Notes under the pieces: model-generated
Database searches by the model: none
The model's input: only the letters and a program-made list of their open reading frames with translations
Told to the model about the DNA's origin: nothing
Position numbers and translations under genes: made by a program
Shown: piece after piece, positions 16,692 to 25,939 of the stretch
Layout of the letters: the number at the start of each line of letters is the position of its first letter
How positions within the stretch are numbered: the first letter of the stretch is position 1
Source of the DNA: Pseudomonas sp. LS.1a
Lineage (GTDB): Bacteria; Pseudomonadota; Gammaproteobacteria; Pseudomonadales; Pseudomonadaceae
DNA: 64,000 nt
Direction: 5' to 3'
NCBI RefSeq assembly: GCF_022533585.1
Contig: NZ_CP092827.1
Span: 1,528,001 to 1,592,000, forward strand

Positions 16692-19688
16692 ATGGCTGAC
16701 CTTACAAAAGAACAAATTCTGACGCGTTTGGCCTCCGGTACCGTCATGAGGGGTTGGGGCGCTATTGGCGCGATTGCGCGAAGCCACATTAACCTGTTGT
16801 TTCGCGACCAGTTCCTGTTGCGATATACCGACCAATCGTTCATTGCGCCCATGCGTAGCCAGTTCGACCTGGACGAGGGTGGCGAATTGCGTGGTGAATT
16901 CCGCAACCTGGTATTTGGGCCGCCACAACTTTCATTCGAAGATGCAACGTTGCTCTCGGCGGTGACGACGGTGCGGATGAATATCCTTTCAGGCGATTAT
17001 GTCCAGCATGCCCACCTGCCAGGCAGCCAGCCGATCATGCTGCGGGCCCATAGTCTGGACGAGGCCATGGGGTATGCGGTCAGTGCGCAAGTCGAGCTGA
17101 AGTTGCAGCAGAGCGAGAGCGGTCAGTACACCCAGTTGATGCTTTCGCTTTCCGACGCCAAGCCAAATACGCTGGAGTGTGAGCTTGGCACCACCCGCTA
17201 CGCTTCGAGACAGATTGGCAAGGCGGCATTCAGCCATTGGCTTGAGCAACCCGGCTATCGTCAGGTTTATATACTGGCCCAGTTCGATCGTGAAGACTAT
17301 GCGTCGATGTCGCCCATGGGGATCAAGGTATTGACCCAGACGGCGCCTTGGGGGGGCAAGACCAACAAGGCGTTCAAGGACAAGGCCGCCAGCGAAGGCG
17401 ATGGTGCCGTGCTCCTGCTGATGCAGCCACGCTCGCATCTGCTGGCTGGCACACTTCCACAACCTGGTCACGATTTCCCTTTCCTGCTTCCTGGCACGGC
17501 CGCAGCAGGAACCCAGTACTCATGCACCTTGTTGCTTGACCCTGTCAACGAGGGGAAGCGCGCCGAGCCATTGACCCAAGTGTTGAGGCCGGTGCGTATG
17601 CCCAATGCACATCGGTACACCTGCAAGGCTGGTGACAAGTTCGTGCCGAGCGATGTGGTCGGTTTTGGTCATGTCTCGCCCACTGTTGGTACCTATCGGG
17701 TCGAGCCAGGCATCACCAGAACCGTTGCGAAAGGGGGGGTGTCGTTCAGCCTTCAAGGCAGCACTCCCGCCAGGGCGTGGACAACTACAAACCTCAGGAA
17801 CGCTGCTGCCAGCGGCCAAGTCACCTCTGCGGGTGTGTATTCGTCTCCCGATGCGGACGCGTTCACGGCGGATAGCCAGGTCTCATTGGTGACGGGGCAC
17901 TATGCCGATGGCGGTAACGGCGACCAGCAACGTGCCGGGTTGGTGATCGAGCATGTGAGGCCTGTGCAGATTTCCCCGCGGGTGGCGACCACTGGCGCCA
18001 ATGGTGTGCCGATCAGCCTTTCCGCCATAAGCGTGGACGGCGGTACCCTTCGCTGGGAAAAGGTCGAAACGCCGCAAACGCTTCGTGCTTCACGAGGGCC
18101 GCAGCGGGCTGCTAACCCAGAGAAACGCGATCTTGCAGGTACTTACGTGGGGGATCTGGGCAAACTCGAGGACCTGGGCAATGGGCAGGCCAGGTTTACC
18201 CCGGCCATTATCGAGGAGGGCAAGCCTGAAATCCTGTTCCAGGTCATTCGGGCTACGGACACCCGTTCAGGCGCATATGCAGATGCGACAGTCGTGATCG
18301 TGACCTGGCCGCAACGTTTTGGTGTCGAACCCCATTACGTTTCGGACTACAAACCTAACAGCACCTTGCCGTTCAGCGTCAAGGGCACACCGCCTGGCCT
18401 GACATGGCATGTGTTCGGCGAGGGCGATATAGGCCAGGACGGTCTGTATACACCACCCCAGGCAGCCAAGTGGCCCGTTACTGTGGTCATGGCTGATTAC
18501 AATAACCTCAGTAGCGGCTACGCAATCATCGAGCACCGCCCGGTCGTTCAGTCCCGCCCGACGAGCAGTGGCTGGGAGGATCTTAGCGTTTTCAGCATCG
18601 AACTGCTTAGCCAAGGCGTGTGTTTCGCCAACGGTATGCAGCAAATCGAAGTGTTGATAACCATCAAGACGAAAGGTAGTCAGGGGACAGGGGTTTCGCC
18701 GCCGATCAGTGACACAGAACTGGGCAGCCTCCAGTTGTTCAACACTGAAGGCGGCAAGGTGATCGAGTTTTTGCCTGCCGGTGAAGAAGGGTTGGAGCCT
18801 AATGACCCATTGAAGCCCGGAACTTGGGCGGTGCATGAAGACCGTAATCGGGTAGGAACACGGCCAGGAACAAAGGCGGAAGAACCCTCGGTCCTCGACG
18901 CCAGTACTCGAACCAAGCATTTGTTCTTGCTGACCAACAGTGTGGGAACCCTGTCCGTAGGCGCTCAGTTCACCGGTGACGATAATGTTTCTTACAAGTC
19001 CACTGACATCAACACAGGTATTGATAAAGTAAAGGTAACCGGTGAGGCGCCGCCAGAAAAATACACTGAGGATGCCTATACATTCAAACGTATCCCAGTC
19101 AAGGGTTGGGAAGGCAATGAAACCGAAGCCTTCGACAAAACAGATGACACTACCGACTATTGGGTACTGGCAGGGGCGAAGAGCGATGAATTCAAAACGC
19201 TGAGTTTCCTCAGGCTGAAGTTTGAAGACGACAGCAGGGTTTCGATGATCCGCTGGGAGTCCAATCAGCGCAAAGAGAAGTATTGCAGTTTTACCAGCTA
19301 TTCGTTTACCCCATTGAAGCCCAAGCCGGAGGATCCGGAAAGCCCGGAGAATCCGGAAAATCCGGAAAAGTACCTGGTACATGATGGCCTGTTGCAATCT
19401 TTGGTGAACGCTCAAGTCGCCGATCCAGCGTTTCTGGATACTGAACTGGTTGAGAGCGCCAAGCCAGGGCGGGGCGATGTATGTTTTGCTATCCACCGAG
19501 TATCGAACCTGCCGATTTTCTATGACAGTGAACAAGACGTGAGCAAAAAATGGCGGGCGCCACTGGAAAAACCATTATTGTTCCGTGTGATGGATCAATT
19601 TGGTAATTGGCATCGGCTCCGGGTTGATTTTCACCACCCCAACGGTGTGCAGGGCAGCCGCGACAAGCTGACTTTCTCGGTTCGTTAA
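16692..19688 (+). CDS. 998-residue protein: possible TULIP/P47-like N-domain plus Ig-like modules
   Basis: I do not recognise a named family. Residues 1-270 form one domain with MRGW at 19-22, HIN at 32-34 and GAVLLLMQPRSH at 237-248. The same landmarks at the same spacing (MRGW to [HK]IN, 13 residues) occur in the 496-residue protein at 34262-35752. The layout recalls TULIP-fold P47/OrfX proteins of toxin clusters, but that is a suggestion only. The rest contains repeated Ig-like modules, such as LTWHVFGEGDIGQDGLYTPP near residue 590. A Pro-Glu-rich linker (about 877-893) precedes a last beta-rich domain. There is no signal peptide. Start ATG 16692 has GAGG upstream. The next gene, an Rhs protein, starts 25 bases after the stop, so they are probably co-transcribed. 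Confidence 0.75.
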   Translation: MADLTKEQILTRLASGTVMRGWGAIGAIARSHINLLFRDQFLLRYTDQSFIAPMRSQFDLDEGGELRGEFRNLVFGPPQLSFEDATLLSAVTTVRMNILSGDYVQHAHLPGSQPIMLRAHSLDEAMGYAVSAQVELKLQQSESGQYTQLMLSLSDAKPNTLECELGTTRYASRQIGKAAFSHWLEQPGYRQVYILAQFDREDYASMSPMGIKVLTQTAPWGGKTNKAFKDKAASEGDGAVLLLMQPRSHLLAGTLPQPGHDFPFLLPGTAAAGTQYSCTLLLDPVNEGKRAEPLTQVLRPVRMPNAHRYTCKAGDKFVPSDVVGFGHVSPTVGTYRVEPGITRTVAKGGVSFSLQGSTPARAWTTTNLRNAAASGQVTSAGVYSSPDADAFTADSQVSLVTGHYADGGNGDQQRAGLVIEHVRPVQISPRVATTGANGVPISLSAISVDGGTLRWEKVETPQTLRASRGPQRAANPEKRDLAGTYVGDLGKLEDLGNGQARFTPAIIEEGKPEILFQVIRATDTRSGAYADATVVIVTWPQRFGVEPHYVSDYKPNSTLPFSVKGTPPGLTWHVFGEGDIGQDGLYTPPQAAKWPVTVVMADYNNLSSGYAIIEHRPVVQSRPTSSGWEDLSVFSIELLSQGVCFANGMQQIEVLITIKTKGSQGTGVSPPISDTELGSLQLFNTEGGKVIEFLPAGEEGLEPNDPLKPGTWAVHEDRNRVGTRPGTKAEEPSVLDASTRTKHLFLLTNSVGTLSVGAQFTGDDNVSYKSTDINTGIDKVKVTGEAPPEKYTEDAYTFKRIPVKGWEGNETEAFDKTDDTTDYWVLAGAKSDEFKTLSFLRLKFEDDSRVSMIRWESNQRKEKYCSFTSYSFTPLKPKPEDPESPENPENPEKYLVHDGLLQSLVNAQVADPAFLDTELVESAKPGRGDVCFAIHRVSNLPIFYDSEQDVSKKWRAPLEKPLLFRVMDQFGNWHRLRVDFHHPNGVQGSRDKLTFSVR

Positions 19689-19713
19689 TATTGGCTTTTG
19701 GAGGAGTATCACT

Positions 19714-22700
19714 ATGTCCGGCAAAACTGCGCTGCATTCAGGTGCTTTTAGCTTTGACAGCTTCATCAGTAATAGTGTTGATCCACGTACAGGCCAGTAT
19801 GGCCTGAGTATTGTCTTGCCCGTATTGCGTGGGGATTATCTGGGCGGGGCAGAGTTTCCGTTAAGTCTTATGTACAGTTCGATGGGCGCAGGTGACTTCG
19901 GCTATGGGCAAGGCTGGGATATCAACCTCAGCAGCTTCATCGAGCATGCCTACCCCGAGGGGGGAGGAGCGCTATCGTTGTACACCGGTGAGCGTTTCAC
20001 GGTGGATGGTGTCGAAAGTATCAGTGAGAAAAAACTGGATTCTTTCCATTTTCACAAGGATGGCGAGGGTAAGTTCCGAATCGAGCATAAAGATACTCAG
20101 CTGACAGAAATACTGGAGCTTACAAAAATCGGCCAGAAGAAACTGGCGCTGCCCACAAAGGTTTACTCCGATTCGAAGCGTTGGCTGGAGTTTGTCTACC
20201 GTGACAACCCGCAACTACCAGGCAACCCTTGCTTGCATGAAGTGCGTGAGTCCGGGCTGGGTGGGCAACTGCCGCGGCGTCTGTTGTTGATCGAGTACCC
20301 GGGCAACATGGTCATCACCTTGTACCCCGATCAACCTGGGGCGCGAGCCAGTTATTCCCTCGCGTTCAGCGGGCGGGAGCTAAAGAGTGTAAAACTGCCT
20401 ACCGGTGAACAGTGGGAGTTCAAGTATCAACCGGTGCACGGGCAAACATGTGTGAGCTGGGTGCGCAGTCCTGGTGGTGCGGAGGAGCATATCGAATACG
20501 GCACAGGCGGTGATCCTGGCCACAAACTACCAGGCGTCGAGCAGTACTTGCCGAGGGTCAAGCGCCACCGCCTCATTCCGGGGGCGGGGCAGGCCGAACA
20601 GGTCACCGAGTACGATTACTCCTCGACCAACTTCGTGGGTAATGGCAGCTCTGTTGTCTGGAACAATAATGGCCGCGATAACCTCTACGATGTGACCGAC
20701 GCCAGCTATCACTACTGGAGCAAAACCACCGAGCGTTGCCCAGGGCAAGCAGACCGCACCCTGCTGAGCACCTACGACCGTTTCCATCGTCTGGTCGAGG
20801 AAAAACGGGTTCAGGGCAGTTGCGTCACAACCACGGTTACCAAGTACCACGGCAAATCGGAGGAGCCGTTCGCCAGGCAACCTGCGAACTACAAGTCCAA
20901 GGAGCTATCGACCCAGACCTGGCAGAACGGGAACGGTGGGATGGCCAAGGCTGTACATGCCACCACGTATGACCTGTTCGGCAACCTGACCCGCGAAGTT
21001 GCCGCCACGGGCGTCGAGACGGAGTACGAGTACTATCCCGTTGGCGGGGAGCCTGGCAAGTGCCCGGCCGACCCACAGAATTTTGTGCGCTGGCGCAAGA
21101 GCCAGACCATCAAACCGTCGCCAAACGGTGAGGGCTCAGCTGCGACCGAGCATACCGAGTTCGTGTACAAGGCCCTTGATCCGGTTCCCCTGCCTGCAGA
21201 CACGCCCGAACCTGTTATCAAGCCGTGGATCGTGTTGAGCGAGGAACATGCCTTCAGGCTGGCAGGTGAAGTGAAGGTGCCGCTGAGTCAGACGATTACC
21301 CATTACCATGAGTCCCAGGAAGACTTGTTGAGCTATGGGCGGCCGGCCAAGACGATCAAGGCCATGGACGACAAGCCTACGACCACCTCATACAGCTACA
21401 CGACGGAAGTGGTGGAGAACCATCCAGCCCTGGTCGTCAATCAGGTAGTGACGGGTTTCGATCATGGGCAGGTGTTGGAAGACGGCACCATTCGCCATGT
21501 GCAGAAAACCTTCGACCTGAAGCACTCGGCATTGACCGGAAAGCCGTTGCTCAATCGCGATGACAACGATGTGGAAATTGCCTACGCCTATGACCCTGTG
21601 GAGCGTGTGATTCTCCAGACGGCTGCGCCAAACGACCCACTTTACAAGGCTTCCCGCAAGTACAGCTACGTGCTGGCTCAGGGTAACAGCCCGGCTGTGC
21701 AGACTTCGACCGATGTCAAGGGCGTGACAGTCCGCACCGTGATCGACGGCCTCGGCCGGGTGGTCGAAGAGTATCGTATGGAGGCCGACAGTGAGGAAAT
21801 CTGGCGGCGCGAGCAGTATCGCAAGACCTACTCGGCCAGCTACGACGCTTATGGCCAGCTTGTCGAAGAAACCGAGTATGACTGGTTGGCCGATATGGTT
21901 ACCGGGCCGGGTATCCATCAGGCGGTGGACCTGACGCTGCAGACAACATACGGCTACGACGACTGGGGCCAGCAAGCTTGGCAAAGGGGGGCGGACGGCA
22001 TCTGCCATTTCGAGGTGACGGACCCGGTTGGCACCGAAGCATCGGCCAATATGCCCATCAAGCGCAGCTGGCGGGAGTCGGCGGATGGCACTGTTGCAAG
22101 CGGCGTGACCGAGACCTGGCTCAACCGCTTCGAGCAGGCCACCCACGTCAGGCGCTTCAAGAAAAAGGACGATACCGTTGCGTACAGCCAGCACACCTAT
22201 CATTACGATGGCCTGGGCCGTGTGGCCCGGGAAGTGGCTGCCGACAAGGCCACCACGCTGAGTACGTACGACATCTTTGGCCGGTTGCTGACACAGACGC
22301 TCCCCGACAGGTCGGTGGTTACCCGCCACTATGCCACGTTCGACAGTGATGACCTTCCGGAGTACATCGGTGTCAATGGCATTGAGCTGGGTACGCAAAG
22401 GTTCGATGGCTTGAAGCGGCTTTACCGGTCTGTCACCGGCGGTCGAGAGCGCACCTTGTACTACAAGCCTGGGCATAGCCGACCAGAGAAGGTGTTCACG
22501 CCTTCCAGACAATGGGTCGAGTATGAATATAACCCGGTGTTGGGTGAGGAGCCGCTCAAGCGGGCATCCAGCCGGTTCACGGCTGACTACGAGTATGACC
22601 CGCAGAATGCCCGGTTGCTACGCTGCGAAGAGGATGGGCAAACCCTGCAGCGGGATTATTTCAGTACCGGACAGATGAAATCGGAGAAGCGCACTGAGGG

Positions 22701-23643
22701 CAACGAAACGTTCGAAATGACGTATGGCTACAGCTATCGCGCACGTATGTTGAGCTATACCGATGTACTGGGCCAGGTGCAGAGCTATCAGTATGACGAT
22801 GCCGGGCGCCTGCAGAAGACTACCTTGGGCTCCACAGTGGCGATGTTCGAGTACGACAAGCTGGGCAGGACGTCGAAAATCGAGACCCGTGATGGTGATA
22901 ACTACCTGATTACCCAGTTGGAGTATGACGAGTTCGATCGTGAACGGCGTCGTCGCTTCGATATGAAAGGTGAAATTCAGACCTTGACCCAGGAGTATGA
23001 TGAGTGCGACCGCATTGAGCTGAAAACGCTGTGGTCTGGTGAGCCGGACGACAAGATGCTGCGCCAGGCCGAAGCCTATGCCAATCATGTGCGAGGTAAT
23101 CTGCACGAGCCTGCGGTGACTGAAAAAGCCGATCAGCTGTTGAGGGCGATTTATGCCAGGCACACGCCCTATCGGTCGAATGTTAAAGCAGACTCGGCCG
23201 AGGAAAACTGGTTGCGGCACGAGGTGTATGCCTACGATAGCCGCGGTCGCCTGTATGACTATAAATGTAACGGAACACTGGCCCCGGTCGACCCGCAAGG
23301 TCATGTGATTCGTACCCAGGCGTTTGAGTTCGATGCCATCGACAACATTGTTCTGGTTATTACCGAACTGACAGATAAAGATACTGATAAACCGGGTGAA
23401 AACGTGGCTGAGTACTTCTTCGAACATGAAGACCCTGCGCAGCTCAGCGGAATAACCAATAGCTACGAAGGGTATGCGCCCGAGGTGAAGTTGAGCTATG
23501 ACGATGACGGTAACCTCGAGGACGATGGTGAGGGCATGAAAATGGATTATGACGCTACTGGTCGGCTGAGGTCAGTGGTCAAGAGTGGCGTGACCTCGAA
23601 CTATTACTATGATGGTGTTGATCGTTTGAGCGGGCAGAGTTGA
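19714..23643 (+). CDS. Rhs/YD-repeat shell protein ending before the Rhs core
   Basis: A 1309-residue protein clearly homologous to the full-length Rhs protein at 8160-13268 from its first residues (SVDPRTGQYGLSIVLPVL; HAYPEGGGALSL; SISEKKLDSFHFHKDGEG) through all the YD repeats. It ends NYYYDGVDRLSGQS. The longer protein continues at that point into the Rhs core and tip, about 340 more residues; here a stop is followed 29 bases later by a good terminator, and no in-frame continuation exists. It is either a natural shell-only form or a protein that lost its tip long ago. GGAGG stands 11 bases before the ATG. No signal peptide, PAAR domain or transmembrane segment is seen. Confidence 0.88.
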   Translation: MSGKTALHSGAFSFDSFISNSVDPRTGQYGLSIVLPVLRGDYLGGAEFPLSLMYSSMGAGDFGYGQGWDINLSSFIEHAYPEGGGALSLYTGERFTVDGVESISEKKLDSFHFHKDGEGKFRIEHKDTQLTEILELTKIGQKKLALPTKVYSDSKRWLEFVYRDNPQLPGNPCLHEVRESGLGGQLPRRLLLIEYPGNMVITLYPDQPGARASYSLAFSGRELKSVKLPTGEQWEFKYQPVHGQTCVSWVRSPGGAEEHIEYGTGGDPGHKLPGVEQYLPRVKRHRLIPGAGQAEQVTEYDYSSTNFVGNGSSVVWNNNGRDNLYDVTDASYHYWSKTTERCPGQADRTLLSTYDRFHRLVEEKRVQGSCVTTTVTKYHGKSEEPFARQPANYKSKELSTQTWQNGNGGMAKAVHATTYDLFGNLTREVAATGVETEYEYYPVGGEPGKCPADPQNFVRWRKSQTIKPSPNGEGSAATEHTEFVYKALDPVPLPADTPEPVIKPWIVLSEEHAFRLAGEVKVPLSQTITHYHESQEDLLSYGRPAKTIKAMDDKPTTTSYSYTTEVVENHPALVVNQVVTGFDHGQVLEDGTIRHVQKTFDLKHSALTGKPLLNRDDNDVEIAYAYDPVERVILQTAAPNDPLYKASRKYSYVLAQGNSPAVQTSTDVKGVTVRTVIDGLGRVVEEYRMEADSEEIWRREQYRKTYSASYDAYGQLVEETEYDWLADMVTGPGIHQAVDLTLQTTYGYDDWGQQAWQRGADGICHFEVTDPVGTEASANMPIKRSWRESADGTVASGVTETWLNRFEQATHVRRFKKKDDTVAYSQHTYHYDGLGRVAREVAADKATTLSTYDIFGRLLTQTLPDRSVVTRHYATFDSDDLPEYIGVNGIELGTQRFDGLKRLYRSVTGGRERTLYYKPGHSRPEKVFTPSRQWVEYEYNPVLGEEPLKRASSRFTADYEYDPQNARLLRCEEDGQTLQRDYFSTGQMKSEKRTEGNETFEMTYGYSYRARMLSYTDVLGQVQSYQYDDAGRLQKTTLGSTVAMFEYDKLGRTSKIETRDGDNYLITQLEYDEFDRERRRRFDMKGEIQTLTQEYDECDRIELKTLWSGEPDDKMLRQAEAYANHVRGNLHEPAVTEKADQLLRAIYARHTPYRSNVKADSAEENWLRHEVYAYDSRGRLYDYKCNGTLAPVDPQGHVIRTQAFEFDAIDNIVLVITELTDKDTDKPGENVAEYFFEHEDPAQLSGITNSYEGYAPEVKLSYDDDGNLEDDGEGMKMDYDATGRLRSVVKSGVTSNYYYDGVDRLSGQS

Positions 23644-23672
23644 TCTTCTGCTTGTAGCGTTATTACCCGCTG

Positions 23673-23699
23673 AAAGCCCGCGCTAGCGCGGGCTTTTTA
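23673..23699 (+). terminator. Rho-independent terminator after the truncated Rhs gene
   Basis: An 11-bp stem AAAGCCCGCGC / GCGCGGGCTTT with a TA loop, followed by a T-run. It would separate the Rhs unit from the following Ig-like gene. The other 130 bases up to 23832 show no gene. Confidence 0.85.
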
Positions 23700-23832
23700 T
23701 TGTCTGGCTGGCGTGCGGATGATACAGCGGCCTTGCTGGCAACTGACAAATTTGCCAGTTGTGCGGGGGTAGAATCGTGGATTTCAATAAGTATGTATTT
23801 TCCTGCAGCCCCTGTATCGTTGAGAGGTCAAA

Positions 23833-25791
23833 ATGAAAGACGACGAATACACACCCGCAAACGATAATGTTGTACTTGCACCCGTCGCACCCAAAATCGA
23901 CCCGGCGCTGTTGGCCGACACTACCGACAATACGATGTTGAGCACGGCCTTGACCGACGATACCGTCGAGATGGACTTGACCATCGAAGACTGGAATGCC
24001 GCAGGCGATCCCAGCGTGGGGGAGTTTGACCAGATGTGGCTGTATCACCTGCCAGAGGGGGGCGTGGAGGAGGAGCTGCACAGTGGTCAGTATGACAGGG
24101 ATAGTACCTTTCCCTTCCCGGTAAAGCTGGATAAGGCGAAGGTAAAATCCTGGGGTGAAGGCAAACATGATTTTTTCATCAGGGTGATCCCTTACAATAG
24201 TCCCTTGCCTGTGGATTTCCCTCCGTTGAGCCTGATTTTCGATCGTGTGGCTCCTTATCCAAATCGACTTCCGACAGCATTCCCGGCTATTGCCGCTGTG
24301 CTGGATGCCAATATTGGTGCGGTCAAGCTTAGTTTGCCCGCCTATCCGGATTGGGATGCCAGAGACATCGTGGCGTGGATCTGGCGCAGGGAAGTGCCCA
24401 GCGACCCGGGCGACCTGGTGCCTGACGGCTTCACGCCTGTCACTGCAGTGCCATTGTCGATACCGGTGCCTGAGAAGGTCATTCGGGATGCAGGGGATGG
24501 CGGCATCCATATTGCCTACCTTTTAAAGGACATTGCCGGCAATGTGAGTGCCGTGTCAGTGCCCACGCGCGTTACGGTGGCGACTGGCAATTTGCCTACC
24601 CCGGCGGACTTCAAAAAGCCCCTGGTCTTGGGCATGAACGGCGGAGTGGTGGACCAGGATGCCGTGTTCAACGGTATTACGGTGGAAATTGGTGCCTTCC
24701 TGCATTTCAAGGCGACTGACCTGATCACGATCAAGTGGGGTACGCATACTTTCGAAACGCGGACTGTCGGCACGTTCCCGGTCAAGCTGGCCATCCCTGC
24801 CAGCGTTGTCCTGGCTATTTATGGAAAAGGCTCTACCGGCGTGAAACCGGTCGAAGTCACGTATGAGGTGCACCGCGGTGACTACCTGTTAGGTGGCGAA
24901 AAGGATTCCTTCAACGTCAACCTCGAGCGCATTGGCCCAGTTGTACCTGATCCGGATCCGGAATGGCCGGGGCCTGTGAACCCGAGCATGGCCTTGCCGG
25001 ATGTTTATGGCGGTAATGACAACCAGAAAAATCGGCTGACCGAGAAAGACGAGCTGGCCGATGCCGTGTTGAAAGTAACGATCGATGCTGCATTCAAGGA
25101 AGGTGACCTGGCCGAGTTCTACTACACCGATGAGCATGTCGTGGAGGCGGATCATGTACTTGGGAAGGATGAGCCCGGTACTGAAATCGAAGTGACGATT
25201 CCATGGTCGTACATTCTTCGGCACGACAATGGTAGCCGTTTTGCTCACTACGAGGTCAGCCGCAAAGACGTGCCGAACAAGGCTGTTTCCAAACCTCAGC
25301 CAATTGTGGTGGAGGCTATTGTTCTACACCCCGAAGCGGCGGAGATCCGCGGCGGGTTCACCAGCGGAGGGCGCCTGTGGCTGAACTGCAGTTCGTTGTT
25401 TGACCCGGATGATTCAGCTGATGTTACTCCTGATGTACGTATCCAGATCCCTGACCTGAGCAAATGGTTGGCAGAAGGTGACGAATTGACACTGACCTGG
25501 ACAGCGACGCAGGGAACGGCTCCCGGTGGGGCCGAGATACCCGATGCCAAGTATGAGAAAATCATCGAGCTGGACAAAGACAACCCGCCGATCGGTTTCG
25601 TTTGGCCAATTCCTTACGCCGATGGTCTGAAGCCGATCTACGAGTTCGATAAGGCAAACAATAAATATGATGGGTTGGCGACCTTTACTTATGCATTCAT
25701 GCGTAATGGCAAAGTTGTCAAATCCGATCCCGCCGTGGCGGTGGTATCAATGCACAGTTTTGGTACTGAGTGCCCTCTCGTTCGCCCTTGA
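23833..25791 (+). CDS. Multi-Ig-like protein of unknown function (652 residues)
   Basis: No named family recognised and no signal peptide. An acidic start (KDDEYTPANDN) is followed by about six beta-rich modules of 90-110 residues. They follow the same plan as in the 604- and 488-residue proteins: a P-x-W/D-x-x-D-x-h-x-W strand (YPDWDARDIVAWIW), an IPVP-type strand, then an h-x-Y strand and a D-h-x-G-N turn (YLLKDIAGNVS). Later modules read FKEGDLAEFYY ... VTIPWSYIL ... HYEVSRKD and WLAEGDELTLTWTA. A PDPDPEWPGP linker divides the protein near residue 375. It lacks the C-terminal domain shared by the other two. GAGAGG precedes the ATG. It is likely transcribed separately from the Rhs gene because a terminator lies between. 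Confidence 0.75.
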   Translation: MKDDEYTPANDNVVLAPVAPKIDPALLADTTDNTMLSTALTDDTVEMDLTIEDWNAAGDPSVGEFDQMWLYHLPEGGVEEELHSGQYDRDSTFPFPVKLDKAKVKSWGEGKHDFFIRVIPYNSPLPVDFPPLSLIFDRVAPYPNRLPTAFPAIAAVLDANIGAVKLSLPAYPDWDARDIVAWIWRREVPSDPGDLVPDGFTPVTAVPLSIPVPEKVIRDAGDGGIHIAYLLKDIAGNVSAVSVPTRVTVATGNLPTPADFKKPLVLGMNGGVVDQDAVFNGITVEIGAFLHFKATDLITIKWGTHTFETRTVGTFPVKLAIPASVVLAIYGKGSTGVKPVEVTYEVHRGDYLLGGEKDSFNVNLERIGPVVPDPDPEWPGPVNPSMALPDVYGGNDNQKNRLTEKDELADAVLKVTIDAAFKEGDLAEFYYTDEHVVEADHVLGKDEPGTEIEVTIPWSYILRHDNGSRFAHYEVSRKDVPNKAVSKPQPIVVEAIVLHPEAAEIRGGFTSGGRLWLNCSSLFDPDDSADVTPDVRIQIPDLSKWLAEGDELTLTWTATQGTAPGGAEIPDAKYEKIIELDKDNPPIGFVWPIPYADGLKPIYEFDKANNKYDGLATFTYAFMRNGKVVKSDPAVAVVSMHSFGTECPLVRP

Positions 25792-25939
25792 GTGTCGGCG
25801 ATACAGCATGTTGGGTGAGGCCTGTTGAAAAGTCGCATCAATCCTCGGACTTTTCCTACACGTTTTTAGGTGAATTCTTAATAGCCTTGCCCACGTTTCT
25901 GTTGCCCGTTCTTGGGTAAATCGATGAGGCCAAAGTGCA
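25792..25939. other. Intergenic gap with an 8-bp inverted repeat before the autotransporter
   Basis: These 148 bases hold GAAAAGTC (25827-25834) and its inverted copy GACTTTTC (25848-25855), then an AT-richer stretch (GTTTTTAGGTGAATTCTTAATAG) before the autotransporter start. It could end the previous transcript or hold an operator. Nothing more specific can be said. Confidence 0.35.

Noticed and set aside
19714..23643. Calling the shorter Rhs gene a frameshifted pseudogene
   Set aside because: The frame is intact over 1309 codons with a good ribosome-binding site. The stop is followed by a terminator, and no core or tip remnant appears in any frame after it.
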